Of a stretch of 64,000 nucleotides of DNA, positions 42,894 to 56,398 are shown piece by piece. The stretch lies in contig CM049308.1 in assembly GCA_026874595.1 (NCBI GenBank), positions 47,933,327 through 47,997,326 of the forward strand. The letters run 5' to 3'. Both the position numbers and the translations under genes were made by a program. The notes beneath the pieces were generated by a model, which searched no databases, was not told the DNA's origin, and was given only the letters and a program-made list of their open reading frames with translations. Position 1 is the first letter of the stretch. Each line of letters opens with the position of its first letter. The DNA comes from Sipunculus nudus. Taxonomy: Eukaryota; Annelida; Sipuncula; Golfingiida; Sipunculidae.

Positions 42894-45800
42894 AGTACGA
42901 ATCATTGAAAATGCTATTGAGACACCGCTTGCTTTTTGCATGCAATGGCTTTTTCCTTTCATATCATAAACCTTAATTATGTAATGTACCTAAAATTTGT
43001 CTTTTTCCATAAAAGAAAATGTATGCATCGGGGTGGCCATGTCGAGTAATCTCGTCTGCATTGAAGTCCTAAAACTGCATGTGACACGCTCATAAACGAT
43101 TCGGGGGGGGGGGGGGTGAAAATGGTGGTCTTTATGGGTACGATTATATCAAAAATGAATTATATGGGTAAAATAAATGTATTGGTTGATCCTCTGTGTC
43201 AAATATTAAGGTTATAATTGATATTTTTTGGTTATTTTAGTATTTTTGTGGCGGCCATTTTGTTTTATGCTAATTAGCTAAAATTGTCCAAGGCTGACAG
43301 CGGCCAAACCTCAATATTTCTCACCTAATATGTAGGCAAACAAATTCCACCGAGAGAAGAAATTTAAGACCATAAAACAAGGTTAGCAGAAAAGTTTACC
43401 TCTGGCTACCGGATGAATTCAGGGTATTCCGAGGATTCTAAATGTGTATAATATAGGAGCTTCAAGTTATTTCACTGTAAATTTTTTAAGCCAATTTATA
43501 AAGGAGGGTAGTTTTACGATAACCAGATCCTGCTTTGGTATAAAGTGGGACCCGTTTTATCAATGATATTTCATTTGAAGAAAAGGGACAAGAAAGGACT
43601 CACAAAGGCAGGGTGGGGGACCATAAACAGCTTTTTAATATCGAATTTCAATACAACCAATTTAAAGCTCATTTCCTGTCCAGCAGCCTTTCCAGCCTAT
43701 GCCCTTCGACTTGAGGCCACGACACAATATTTCAAGGTTTTCCAAGTGTTTCCAAGTGAGGTTGTGGTGAGATATGCCGGTTGTCCCTATCGCCCGTCCA
43801 TTCATCCAATCCTCTATCTTTCTGGATCTGAAGGTTTGTCATGTTGTGTTCGTGGATGCTGGGCGTGTTTTCTTGGTATGCTCCTTGTTTGGCTGGTCTG
43901 CCTGTGTGTTCGCTGCCTGGTATATTTGTGTCCTGGGAGCCACTATAATGTTAGCTGGACGGAGTTGGTCCTGATTGACTGGCTTATTGTTTTAGAGAGG
44001 TTTCTATTTGAGTTATTTTCTAGATTTTAACACTCGAGTGCTTGTAGCATTAACTTTGCAAAAGTGAAAATATTTTTTTTTCACTCTTTTTTTTCTAGCA
44101 TGTAGCTGAATATATTGGTAAGGTGTGAAAGGAGGCTTCAGTTGCTAGTGTTTCTTGCTCAAAGTTCGAGCAGTAAGTCCCACAGGATATGAAAATTTAC
44201 TCACATTTCTGACCCAGGTGTTGTATACGAGAACGCTACTCTGCATTATTAGTTCCTTTGAAAGCAGACCCGTCCGTATAGACATGGGTTCACTCTTCCG
44301 GGAATATATTAATCGTCTTGCAAGCTGTTGTAATGAGTCAGAGTTGTTTATTTGAGGTCATCTCAAGTTAGACATACATTTGTGGTGTGCTATAGTCTGA
44401 GAGAGTCTGTGTGGATGGAGTGGTCTTTATCAAATAAATTAGTGGTTCTCTATTTTTAGCTTTCTGCAACATCCAGACTAACCTTTTCTTTAATCTGAGA
44501 TGGTCTGCAGTTTTCTACAAGCTTTCTGTAGGAAGCCTTTGCCCTCCATATGAAACACAATGGTTTCGGACTTATACAAGAGATTCCTGATCGGTGTTGT
44601 TGCTTGTTGATTGTAGTGCAAGGTTATACTCCATTTTGGATCGAACATGCTGAGACAACGCTGTCTCAATGTGTTCTTAACTACTCCCGTTGAGGTGATC
44701 GCAAGTCTCCTCAACAGTTTTAATCGTTTTTTTTTTTTTTTTTGGGGGGGGGGGGGGGATTTTGCATATGTTATTTCGCGTCATGACTGTCAAGCTTGAC
44801 ACTAAGGTAAGTCGTCTTTTACTTCTTTTCCCAGTGATCCTCACTGGAATGCAATGGTCAGCTGTTTCGCTATTTTGTGGCTTTAGGTGATTATACCAAG
44901 CATACTGTATTGGAGCAGATAATTTTAAGCATCCACTGATCACAGTAATTCGCTGATTGGTTCACGTTTTCATTCAGCCTTCTAGCCCTGAGTTTTGGGT
45001 GTTTAATGATTTGCAACATCTCATCTGCCTTCAATTTTTATTCGGTCATTAATCATTGATAAATGCAACACTTATTAATCGGTGGTCTGATCTTTTTAAT
45101 GAAACATTTCTTCTTCCAAGTGTGGATAAATTATTTGGTTTATACAATGATAAAAAATAAAAATTATGGTTTGAGAAGTAGTACACGATGAATATATTTT
45201 TTATCTTCAATATTTCAGTACATGCTATTGTTGTATGTATAATAACAATACGGAAGTACTTCGACAATGAAAACATAAAAATATGCAAAATAAGCTGAAT
45301 ATATATATCCAAGATGCATTAACAGGGAAATATCTGGTAACTTTCCTCAATGGTTTATTCAGGGTTGTTGTATTACACGTATCCCCACAGAGGTGACTGG
45401 CCATTACACAATCCTACGACTATAGCTTTTTGGTACTCCGTGTCATTAAGGGTTTGAAAACTGCAGCTGTATCCCGGGAGATTGTAATTATTGTATATAA
45501 TGCACAATGCAAAAATGATGCTCTGTGAAATTCTGTTGGACGGGCTATGTCTAGTGTGTAAACGTCTCCTTGCTTGTCATTTCTGATGTAAGTTTTGATA
45601 CGTCTGCATTCAGTGCTATGTTAATGGCAAGGGGAGTGACTGTGTCCGCTGATGTAGGGATTCGTATTTTGGTGTATGTTCTATTAAACAAGAGGAATAT
45701 GAATGTTCTTTCCGCTTGACTAATAAGAAAACTCTGGTCTTTTTGTTTGAGATCCACATATGTTGATCTTAATTATATTGAGGCGTCCAGTATTCCATTT

Positions 45801-46389
45801 TTCGCTACATGCAGTCTGGTTCCTCACTGCACAGAGGGGAGCAGACATTCTTTAATCCGTCGATACGGGCAGGGCATAAGAGGCTCCTCTCTGTGGTTGT
45901 GTAGGCTGGATAGGGTGTGCTATGGTTCTTCCCCGACACCTGCTTTCTTCTGGTCTCTTATTTCTTTAATAATAACTAGCGGCCTCGCGCGGCGAGTATG
46001 ATGGATGGGACATCATCTCTAGGACAAGTGGAGGCAGGGTGGTGACAGCCATAGCGTCTACCACTCGTAGGTAGGTTCTGCACCCTGCACCTAGTGGGGT
46101 CTCAAATTACTCCCAACCTGTTGCTTTCCCCTTCCAGACATATGGGCACCGGTTTTTTTAGCGCCAGCAACTCACCATTTGCCAGAGCGATGTCAGCACT
46201 ACGTGAAAGGAAGGTTGGCTTGACTGGAAAGGCATTAAGCTTGGGCCCATCAACAGTCCTTTCCTTGCTACATAATGGCTATACATCTGCAGGCTTAAAT
46301 ATCATAATAAAAATGTTGTTACTGCAACTGTATTGCAAGATTACCGTAAAGACGGTATAAAAAATATGAGTGTGTTATAAGCCGTTTGG
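42894..46389. other. Spacer with short frames, nothing supportable
   Basis: A 161-codon plus-strand frame (43545-44030) is Cys/Leu-rich with no domain and no splice support. G runs lie at 43105-43117 and, after a T run, at 44744-44758. The 3' end or LTR of the minus-strand gypsy relic to the right may lie here, but I could not find its borders. Confidence 0.35.
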
Positions 46390-48735
46390 TGGCAGAAGAA
46401 TTTCTCGACCACTCCTTGTCCGCTGCAGCGAGCCACCCGCCTATGGGTCTTTGTGAGTTTCATCAGCCTCAATGGTTGCCCCTCGTTTGGTTTTTCCTGC
46501 TGCTCTGTTAGTTCTAGGTTTGGTTGCTGAATGTGACTACAGGTGCTGTTGGTATCTCATCCAGAATATTCTGAACATTTGTTGTGGAGATGATGGTAGT
46601 TCAATGCACTGTATCAGGTTTCTATGGTTTCGTCGGATTGGACTTCTGTACGATATAAGATCGTGGCTGCTTGATTTGAGATACTACAGCTGCTGGTTGT
46701 CATGTTTTCTTTTGACGGAGTGCAACACTATCTCCCTTTCTGAAAGCACAGGCAGGTTTGGTACCTTTGTCGTTATGTTTTTTCTGCCGTTTCTGCCTCT
46801 CACGCAGCTTGTTGTGTGCTCTTATTACACGAGCTTTAATCAAGGATTCTGTGGTTGGTAACATGGAGGGAAGCAAACCACCAGAAAGGATATTACTTTA
46901 CACCAAGAGTGCTTATTGCTGGTTTGAATGGCCCTCTCGACTTGTCCATTGGACTGTTGGTAGCGAGGGTTTGACGTTGTTATCTGAAAATCCACTCCTG
47001 CGAAAACTTGAGAAAATCTTTCCCTTTTAAAGACATGTTGTCACTGACAACTTCCTGCGGAATGCCATGACGTGCGAAATTGTTCTTTGCTTGCTTTATG
47101 ACTTATTTTACATTTTTTCTGAAAGCTGGCAGATTTCTGGGTATTTTGAGTAGTTATCTACCACCACTAAGTAGTCACTGTCTATGTAGTTTATAATGTT
47201 CATCCTCACTTTCATGAACAGGGCGTCTGAAAGATATAGGGGATCATTAGCTCTCTCTGGGTAGCTCTGCTACACTTAAGGCATAATTCTCAATGTTTCT
47301 TGCCATTCCTGGCTAATTCATCACCATAAGTTTAATATATATCTTTTCCAAAATGACCATGTATGAGCTGTAACATAGCTGGTTGTAACGACTGTATGAC
47401 TGCTCTTCTCCTTTGAATATAACAACATCAGCCATGTGCCACTTTTTGATGTTCCAGTAAATTTGTGATCAGAGTGAACTTTATTCTTTGTCTTTGGCCA
47501 GTCTGTGACAATATATCCTTTTACACGCTTTAATGTTGTGTCTCTCTCGGTTGCTTTGGCACGCTCTGGAAATTTAACTGCACTTGTGGGGACATTTGCT
47601 ATCAGCGCGTGAACTGCCATTGTTGTTTCTTCCTCAAGAACTGTATCTGGTGTGCCTTTGATGAATGCACGCGATATTTTTTTCAGCCAAGTACATGTAC
47701 TTGCCGTGCACAATGTTCACTCTCAGTTCATATGGCCGTCACGCATCATCATGTCTTGAAGATGGTGCCTTGCAAAGTCGCTTGTTTAGAATACTCTCTA
47801 GAGGCTTGTGGTCTGTGTGTACTTGTATGGCTTCCTTGCTCCGGATGAATTGGTTATTGGTCAACATTTCCTTTTCAATCTGAGCGTAGTTAGCTTCAGC
47901 TTATATATAATAATGCTATTACACTGTACGCGACCTGTTTGTCTTATTGCATCAGGCATGCTCCCAGTCCATGTTGTAATGTGTCTCGCTGAACTGAGAT
48001 CATGACAAAAAGGCACTAAAATAACTGTACATCTGTTTAGCTGACTTTGTTTGAGGCCATAGGCTGAGACGCTGTTTCCCATATATTCAACTTCACTCAC
48101 TTTGTATTGAACCTTGTCCTTGTTGAAACGATAGCCTTTGGCTCGCGCTGTGTCTAGTACCTGTATAGTATAGGCCTACTTAACGCAGGATGCATCATGT
48201 TCATCCTTATTGGATGCTGTGCATATCAATGTATCAGCTTATCACATGTACACCTTCTGTATCACCAAATGTCTCTTCATATCATGTTATCAGCTTTAAC
48301 ATGTACACCTTCAATATCACCAAATGTCTCTTCATAACTTACAGCTATCACACGTATACCTTCAACATCATCAAATGTTTCTTCATATTATGTTATCAGT
48401 TATTACATGTACACCTTCAATATCACCAAATGTCTCTTCATATCATTTTATTAGTTATCCCCTGTATACCTTCAATATTACCAATGTCTCTTCATTGCGT
48501 TTCTGCTTTACCTCAGTGGCTGAACTTATACCGAAGGACATGCGCTTGAATCTCTTTCTGCCACCTTGCGTTTTGGATATACATGGGTAGGACGATTCCT
48601 CAGATAAATTCACATGATAATAACCATCCTTCATGTCAGGTATAGTGAACACTGTTTTGCCTGGTAACTTTGTCTGAGCAACAGGTGTTGGTATGTCGTA
48701 ACTCTCATGCTTGGTGTATAGAGATTTAGTTTTGG
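46390..48735 (-). pseudogene. Decayed Ty3/gypsy pol (RT-RNase H-integrase)
   Basis: Reading from right to left on minus: RT core VFTIPDMKDGYYHVNLSEES and then FKRMSFGISSATEV (about 48655-48480). Next come a tandem repeat, the RT thumb VEYMGNSVSAYGLK (about 48090-48045), RNase H TDHKPLESIL (about 47805), and the pre-integrase stretch RAFIKGTPDTVLEEETTMAV with LIANVPTSAVKF. Then the integrase core has YLVVVDNYSKYPEI (about 47170-47130), and the C-terminal part has RAHNKLREAE (about 46815). Several stops and shifts are present. This element has the ordinary gypsy order, RT-RNase H-integrase, unlike the one at 33165-39850. No LTR was found. Confidence 0.85.
48210..48490. repeat. ~55-bp tandem repeat within the gypsy relic
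   Basis: About five diverged units with 'atgtacaccttcaatatcac' and 'caaatgtctcttcatatcat'. It lies between the RT core and RT thumb of the minus-strand relic, where coding sequence should be. It therefore arose or inserted after the element died. Confidence 0.85.
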
Positions 48736-49228
48736 ATCAAGGCAAAGTTGTATGGAACCATTCGTTTAAGCTCAGCTGACTGAAAGTCAACTGAGGTATG
48801 GGAAAGGCGCTTTGTCCGTCGTCCGTCTGGTCGTCCATTAGCAGGGCACAAATCGTAACCGCTATAGTGTAGTAGGATGGCCAACCTATGGAACCATACA
48901 TCTACACCAAAATATATACTTTTATCATCCGACATCAGTTTGGTCCTTAGGTCCTACCATTCATGAAACCAGTTGAGCCCAAGCTGAAATATGCGAGCGT
49001 TTTTGTACAGAGTGGCCTTAAGTTGCCAATGTTGAACTGAATAGATGAATAGATTCCACTTTTTTTGGACCTTTTACTTGTAAATTCAATTTGTGGATTT
49101 AAAATGAGAGCGATGTATATATGTATGATATACCAAACTAAGGCTCAGGAAGCCCCCTTAGTAGCTCATAATACAAAACATATTTATATGATGTTAAATA
49201 AGTTCTGACGGCTAAAATTTAAAATTCA
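48736..49228. other. Spacer, nothing recognised
   Basis: It includes a short 'cgtccgtctggtcgtccatt' patch of the kind often found at ends of molluscan repeats. No gene was seen. Confidence 0.35.
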
Positions 49229-49229
49229 T

Positions 49230-49400
49230 CAGGCGCGAAACCAGGAGACCCCCCCCCCCCCCGCCCCCAACCACCAACCTTTTTTTAAACCAATTTTAAA
49301 CCATGACAGGTAAATTGCTCGAAATAATCACACGTTGATACCCCTTGACAACCCCCCCCCCCCCCCCCCCCCCTGCAAAAAAATCCTGGATCCGCGCCTG
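49230..49400. mobile_element. 171-bp MITE with CAGGCGCG ends and C runs
   Basis: It starts CAGGCGCGAAACCAGGAGAC and ends AATCCTGGATCCGCGCCTG, so the tips are inverted repeats. Both sides are flanked by TTCAT. Two C runs (49249-49262 and 49352-49373, 22 C) lie inside. It resembles the element at 56202-56398. Confidence 0.7.
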
Positions 49401-50455
49401 TTCATGTGCAAATAACCGGCAACATTCTTTCTGTCAGTAGCTGCTGATGTCCCGGTTATATATTTACCCTTTTAATCCAGGTATATATCGTTCTGAAAAA
49501 TTGGTATCGTAACTCAGGATTTATCGGATTTAAATCACATTTATTTCGTGTTTTTTATCGCAGTTATTTTGCGATTTCAAGAAATGAAAATTTGTTCTCA
49601 AGCTGAAACAGGATATTAAAAATCAATTCTTGTAACTATTGTTAGCAAATTGGTTGTATGAATTGTATGGTTTTTTTCTGTTTTTTTTTTTAATTTGCTC
49701 CAATTATATTTAAATGGGTCTGACTGAAATTTTCTATTTCAATTTTGCGATCGGATGCAAAATATAAATGACCAGGAATAACAGTAGAATGCTTGATATA
49801 TTTATTAATTTCAAAATTACTTTTGAACTTGCATTATTTTTCTGTTTAATTGTGTCATCAATTTCTATCAAAGGATTAACTTGATCCAAGATCAATGTTT
49901 ATTAAATTCAAGGTCAATCCTTGCTACCCTAATTAGGAATTCATTTAATAAAAATATGTCACAAATGAATGGCCAGTTTAACCCAAAGTGGACCATTCAT
50001 TGCGAAATTTTAAAACTCTTGATAAATATTGTAAAGAGAGGGTTCATTTTTTAAGATCCATTGCAAAATATTATAGTCCAAACCGTGATAAAATGAAACA
50101 AAAATCCAGGTGAAGCCACACACCTTATACCAAAAATGAATCTGTCCAACATCAAAGTTTATTTGATCTGATCATCAGCTTTTTGTGATTTTGCACTAAA
50201 CATGATGATACAATATTATTCCTAAAGCATGGTTGCAAAATTCATAATAACATTTCATTAGATGAAAAATGGGCGAAAATTCAGACACGCCAAATTGACC
50301 ACTTCCACAGTATATCCTCTGAGCTATGAGGCTCGTAAATACCCCCAAGAAAAATTAAAAAAAAAAAATACATAAAACCTACACTGTCTTGTTAATTAAT
50401 GCATGGATTGCCATGGACCTTGCCTTTAATATTTACCATGGCTAGTTTGTCAGTG
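49401..50455. other. AT-rich DNA, nothing recognised
   Basis: No gene or clear repeat was found. Confidence 0.35.
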
Positions 50456-51260
50456 CCCGAAAACTGGTGGTGCCATCTGTATTATTTTCTAATTTTTACG
50501 ATTTTTTTCTGTTTTTGAGACCATCAAATGACAGCAGTTTCTCAGCTGTGGTTTCATACAGTGTCCTGAAACCCAGTGTAATTATTGATTATGATTGTTT
50601 TTTTCAGTTCCGGCGCCACCTGAGGGTTTTCTATTTTTTATGCATTTTCCCTTTATTTTGAGATTACCAAATTATATTGATACGATCAGATTCGCAACTG
50701 TGGTATCATCTGTGTACTGAAACTTTGTGATTTTATAAGGGCCCCGCTTGAATAAGCAGATGTCCTTTATTAATCACCCTGTCTGTCCGTCCGTTCTTCT
50801 GTCTATTTGTCCGTCAAATTTGTTTCCTGATGATAATCCTGATTAGATTGACATATGGATTTCAAACTTTACTTATATATGGCCAACCCCTCACGCAAGA
50901 ACTCTATTAATTTTAGGGTCACAAGGTCAAAGGTCAAGATCACAGGGGCCATCTTTCCACATATTTGTTTCTTGATGATAATTTGCATTGACATATTGGT
51001 TTCAATCTTGACTTATATATGACCCATGAATTATGAAAGAACCCTTTTGACTTTAGCGTCATGTGGTCAAAGAACAAGGTCACAAGACCCACGACCAACT
51101 TCTTTAAAATGATTGTGGATGTATTTTAAGCCAAACTTTCCATCCCAAACCTTCCATCTTCCAGATATTGCTCACCTGCCAATAGTGGAAGAAACTTTTG
51201 GATTTCGGGTCACAAGGTCAAAGGTCAAGGTCAACGGGCCAACTATCCACATATAAGTTT
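50456..51260. repeat. Dispersed repeats with palindrome and AGGTCA motifs
   Basis: A GGTGGTGCCATC variant at about 50467 and GGCGCCACCTGA at about 50614 relate this to the palindrome-bearing repeats. Then come 'ctgtctgtccgtccgttctt' (50781-50800) and two units, each with CACAAGGTCAAAGGTCAAG (about 50920 and 51210). The second part is an inverted relative of the array at 57.7-59.3 kb. Confidence 0.6.
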
Positions 51261-53930
51261 CCAAATGATGACACCAGTTGGCTTCAAACTGATCACAGGA
51301 CCCATATTTTTAAAAAGCTAATAAATGTATCCTTAAAGACAAATTCAGCTGAGCGTCGAGACCCATGGGTCCCTAGTTCTCAGTTATCACAAGGTTGTTT
51401 TACAAGTCAATTGGCCTGTCAACATTATCTGTCATTATCTATGGATACTTTTGACTGGAGCATCTCTATAGCTTTCTTCAGCTTTGGCCGTCCAGTATAT
51501 GGCACCTTCCGTGGTCTCTGAATGTTACCACATCTGCTTTCAGTTCAATATTATATTTCATATGGTAACAGCCCTATGCCAGTGAAAATGTCCTTAAATG
51601 TTGCATGACTATTTCCTTGGTCAGGGGCAACTGTTTGGTACATGTGTAAAACGTCTTGCACCGTTAACGGATGACTGTTTCGTCGCCTCCCCATATATAG
51701 AGATAAGTTGTATTTGGCCACGATATGATCATATTTTCCGGAAAAGGCAGTTTTATTTTCAGTTTCACGGATGGAATGCCATTAAAACTTCTTCACCATA
51801 GCAAAAGTATCTTACTTTCAATACAACTGCAACATATTGGCAACTGTATGATGATTTTACTTTAGTTATTGTGTAGTTTGGTCTAAGAAGACACGGGTCG
51901 TACTGCTCATAACCGCAATGACAGAGGCAGTTAGAATGTATATGTAGCGGCGATAATGTTTTGTGTAACGTAACTGAGCCCGTTTTATAAGAATAATAGA
52001 CTTAATTAAGCAGGAAATTTATGCAATTAGCTTATCATAACAGAATTTTGTCTTTTTTAAAAAATTAGATGTTCGAGTTACAAAGGGGTTTTCTCCCTTT
52101 TATAGACACATCATACAGAGGTTAGAATACCACCCAAGTGCAAACATTGGGAGGTGACTATAAAATGGACTCTCAGATAGATCTAACATTTTATAGTGGC
52201 TACGTAAGCAGCTTTGTCTTGACGGACTTGACGGCTCGGGCAGAACCTGAGAAGGCGCAGGAGGCGGCTGTGTGCAAGCTTTTAAGTCTGATGTATAGTT
52301 ATGGTTGTGTAACCAAACGTCTGTTATAGTAGAACTGTCTCTGTTGTTACTGCTCCCCACCCCCCTAATTTTGATAAAGCTCGAGCGGCTTTATCGCTTA
52401 GCTAGAAAGCTAGCTATCCGGGCCTGTAACCCCGGTCAATCGTTAAAATACTTGGGAAGTCAGGAAAAACTATACATTTGACTCCTTAACGTGGGGATAG
52501 AGTTGACTTTCTGGCTGAGTTGGGCTTGTACGCGTAAATATGGCGAGAAGCAGAATAAAAGGTCAACTGGACTCAGTGACGTCACAGCAGGTCTTGCTGA
52601 GCACTCAGTGTTGTTGCGTTAATTTGTGAGACTCGCAATTAACGGAGAGTGCACTATTGCCACGTGAGTGACAAAATATAAATTCTCAGACTGTTTAGAC
52701 ATTATTTGATTATTTCCTTGTATTGATCTGTTAACCAGCCTGTACAGCTGGTTGATAAGCTGACCCACAGCCTCAATCTGGGTTCGGATGCGTGTATTTA
52801 ATAAGCTCTAGTGATAGAGCAGAAAATTATCCATTAGTTATTTAACTGGTTTTATTTTGTCAGCAATAAAGCTATATTGTTGAATCTATGATTTTGTATA
52901 ATAAAGTGTTGGTAATCATATCGTTTTTATTTTGATTTAAAATAGTATATTGTTTTGGTAAAGGCATATAAATATAGGCCTATATACTTGTGTCAGTTGA
53001 CATTCAGATAGTTATAGCGTATGATAAACTGAAGACCTTGTTTGGACTAGTTCTATAGTTGATGATGACCAGTTCAAGTGAACAGTGGTTAGATTGGGTG
53101 ACCCCTGGTGGGCATAGTGAGCACTTCCCCCTGTAGCATAGAATAAGTCGTATGTTAAGTTACTGTGGATCAGACTGGTTTTGGGATGTGGAGCCCAAAA
53201 AAAACATTTTTGATTAATGTGATACGAGCTACAGAGTACAACCCATTCCTGAGAGTAATAGAGCCACTTAGTCAGAGACAAACACTAAAAGTGCAGGTGG
53301 CTAAATAGTCCCCTGTTCGTTAGCCGTGACAACCCGACTCATTAGGCAATCGGATAATTGAGCTGGTAAGCCTACTCGAGTCGTGATACTAGTAATATGG
53401 AGGATGGTTGCATTCATATTGTGGTGAACGGCCCATAATCTCAATATTATGCTTAAAATGGTGAATAAACACAATAGTATATATGTGAGCTCGCAACCCA
53501 AACTGAAACACCGTCTCCATGGACACGGGTCATTTTCTGTGTCGCCTGCAAGTTGCCTAGCTGCGTCCCGTAACCCGTGCGAGCCATGCTTGTGTTCATG
53601 CGGTCATAAATTCAACAAACATGCCGAGGGGTTTACCAATGTGCTGGGTTAAGCAGGAACTTTTCACGCTCATATTTGGTATTATTAGAAAGTACACAAA
53701 GAATGCTAACGAATGGTCTGGTTTATGTTGATTGACAGTGTACCTGTAGCTCGTGAAGCGTTTTCAGAAATGACGAAAATATTTGCATCTTCATAAGGCC
53801 TTATATTATAATGCGATCTTCAGACGTAGATGTCACGACACTCTGGCGCAGTTAATCTGGTCGTAATGCCAGAGGGTCAATATGACGCTACCTGTTCGTG
53901 CACTAACACCATTACCTATGTTGCCATTAT
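51261..53930. other. Spacer, possible decayed LTR
   Basis: No gene was seen. A possible LTR from about 52424 (TGTAACCCCGG) to about 53332 (GCCGTGACA) would fit upstream of the gag relic that follows. However, no matching second LTR or clear primer-binding site was found, so this is weak. Confidence 0.3.
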
Positions 53931-53939
53931 GACAAGGTT

Positions 53940-55010
53940 CTGTATGTGGGAAACCTCTCACCAAGAAACAAAAAGACCCAGATAAGTTTTGCACAGATTT
54001 CGACATTCACTTCGAAACCATTGCGGGATGGAATGGCTGGACGGAACCCGAGAAAGCCTTGCAGCTCGCTATATGTCTAAGGAATGAATACAGAAGACAC
54101 TCCATGACGTATCTTTTGAGAAACGACATGATTACTCGGCCCTGAAGGATGCCTTAGCTAAAACGTTTAGTCCACCGTGCAAAGAGAGTGCGTTTCGGGC
54201 AGTGTTTCGCGAGTGTAATGGAGGCATGAAAGACACCTTAATGGATAATGGAAGTGAGGTTTCGCGTCTTTTGCCAGTGATGCCATAGACGTGATAGCCA
54301 GGGACCAGTCTGTTAGAGGAATGAGTGATATTGAGCTGAAGGGACATTTGGATCTCAGTTTTCCATTCAGTCTGGAGGAAGCTGTTAGCCTCGCAACTCA
54401 ATATGAGTCGTGTGAGGAAGGCAAAGGTGTCAGGCAAGATCGTTAGTTCCCGCCCAGACCAGCTCTTGTAGATGTTCCGGGGACGGAACTGACGAACAGA
54501 TAACGCAGCTCCAGGAACAATTGAAAAATTAGATGACCAATGAGACAAGCACTCGAGACGTTAACCAGACTGTAAGTCGCCAGTTAGAGTCTCTGACTGA
54601 GCCGGTTTATAAGCTATCATAAGTGTTGGCCTGAGCAAGTCAACCGTGGTCAGTTGACCCAAGCGATAGTGAGGCCAAAAATATATGGAATCCATCCCCG
54701 GGGAGACATGTTCGGATCGAGGACCGGTACATCTGTGTTTAGGTTGTGGCCAGCCTGGCCACTTTAAGAGAAACTGTCCAATAGGACAAAAGAAACCACC
54801 AGATATGACTAACAAGAGAAGATATACCAAAGCAAGTGAGAGTACCTAGAGTACCAGCATAAAGGGCGGATGGTTGATAGAGGGTGTCATCCAGAATAAA
54901 GCTGTCGACCTTCTGGTTGATAGTGGTTCAGATATGTATTTACTTAACTTACTACTCCTTCTTTCGGAAGCTCCCGTGTTATGCCAGGCGTAAGCTGAGA
55001 GATTCTGGTT
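53940..55010 (+). pseudogene. Decayed Ty3/gypsy gag and protease
   Basis: In shifting plus-strand frames: DPDKFCTDFDIHFETIAGWN (about 53970), then YSALKDALAKTF (about 54135), then VRGMSDIELKGHLDLSFPFS (about 54315) of a gag domain. The zinc knuckle CLGCGQPGHFKRNC is complete (54736-54777). The protease start KGGWLIEGVIQNKAVDLLVD is followed by SGSDMYLL, with active-site DSG at 54919. Reading then dissolves. At least three shifts separate the parts. RT and integrase are missing, so it is a truncated copy. Confidence 0.85.
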
Positions 55011-56201
55011 GTGACATCAGCACTGCCTCGGGAGACCCGATGAACGATGGTTCTTGATTGACAGGAAGGTGTACGTGTTTGGTACATGTTACAGGCTGAA
55101 TCGAATGACAGCTGCCACAGAGTAAGACTAAGTGAGTCTCTTGAGGTACCACCCAGACACGAGGTAAAGCACCTGCCTTGTTGGATAAGCGCAGGGTTCG
55201 AAACGGCCAACCTGAGATGTAGATCAGTCATTTTATGAAAAAATAGGCCTAAACCACAACAAATTGCAACAGGATAAAATTTTTCACCATTCATCTCAGC
55301 AATACCTATATATTAACAAACTATAAGTCTACCGACAAAAATTGAGTGTGTTTAACTATTTGTTAAATATATGTTTAATTTACTTAAATCCAATAGAGCC
55401 CCCACACCCTATTTGTATGCACATCTCAACTTGTTCTTTTGAGTCTCTCCGCGTCAGTGTGAATGATACAACCTGAATGTTGTGTAACACGCATTATAAC
55501 TAAAAGAAAATGACGTGAGGTATTTCCTACGCTCTTTACACAGCGCTTTAGGCATACTACCTATATCGTAAGCGCTGTTTGGTTTGACCTCGTATCCTGA
55601 ATCCCTACACCAGAGGGGAGCACTGTATTTTGGTCCAATCAGATGAGACCTGTGCTGGAAGATAAAACGGTTTGACAGCCAAGCAAGGAATACACGGAGC
55701 CAATGTTGTTCATTTCGTTTTGAGTGACAACTCATCGTCCCGGCAACCGTTTGAACAGGCCACAGGCTTAGAGAGAATGGCCCTACACGTGGTTTCTGAG
55801 CGGAGCCTGATGCCAGTCGAGTGTTTGTTGACTGGCATTTGGTTGGTTGCTAGTCACATCAGCAGTTTTTTTTTTCAGCAGACAGGCCCAACATTTTGTG
55901 TTTAAGTGCATCATAAACGGTCAAAGCAGGCAGCGGGAAAATCAGTAGCTTCTTTAGAAGCGCAAGATTGCCTCTGCCTCAGGAGCGTAGGTACCGCCAG
56001 AGAGCAGATTCACCGGTATATTTCGTAGTTAAGAGATTGATAATGTACTTAAACCTGCGGTATTTATTAAAGCTATATTTTTATTGACAGGCCGAACTAA
56101 ACATGCAATTAATTTAAAAGGTTTTAATTAAAGCCTTAATTTCTTTCGTTTTCTTTTTGCATGTAATCTAATGCGTTTTTTTCCGCTTTTCCCCGTGAAA
56201 T
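55011..56201. other. Spacer, nothing recognised
   Basis: No further retroelement domain, gene or clear repeat was seen. Confidence 0.35.
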
Positions 56202-56398
56202 CAGGGGCGGATTTAGGAAGGGGGGGGGGGGGCCTCCAACCTAGGGGCACTAATGGCCAAGCCTATAAAAGGTCCCCAGGTTTGGCTATCGTGGGGGAGG
56301 TCCAGGCAGCAAAAAGTGGCCTGAAACCCTTAAAAAAAGCTTGCGGCGGCTGAGAAAAAGGTTCCGACCCCCCAATATCCCCCCAAGATTCGCTTCTG
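56202..56398. mobile_element. ~197-bp MITE with CAGGGGCGGATTT ends and a G run
   Basis: Left end CAGGGGCGGATTTAGG and reversed right end CAGAAGCGAATCTTGG are imperfect inverted repeats. A G run follows the left end. No clean target duplication was seen. It is similar in plan to the element at 49230-49400 (CAGG.CG.GGATCCAGGA type). Confidence 0.6.

Noticed and set aside
43545..44030. 161-codon plus-strand open frame
   Set aside because: Cys/Leu/Val-rich conceptual product, no domain, no splice signals and no similarity that I recognise.
52424..53332. Possible 909-bp LTR before the plus-strand gag relic
   Set aside because: Only the tips (TGTAAC, GTGACA) fit. No second copy, target duplication or convincing primer-binding site was found.
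54132..54548. 138-codon minus-strand open frame
   Set aside because: It is the antisense of a decayed gag that is recognisable on plus. The minus product has no domain.
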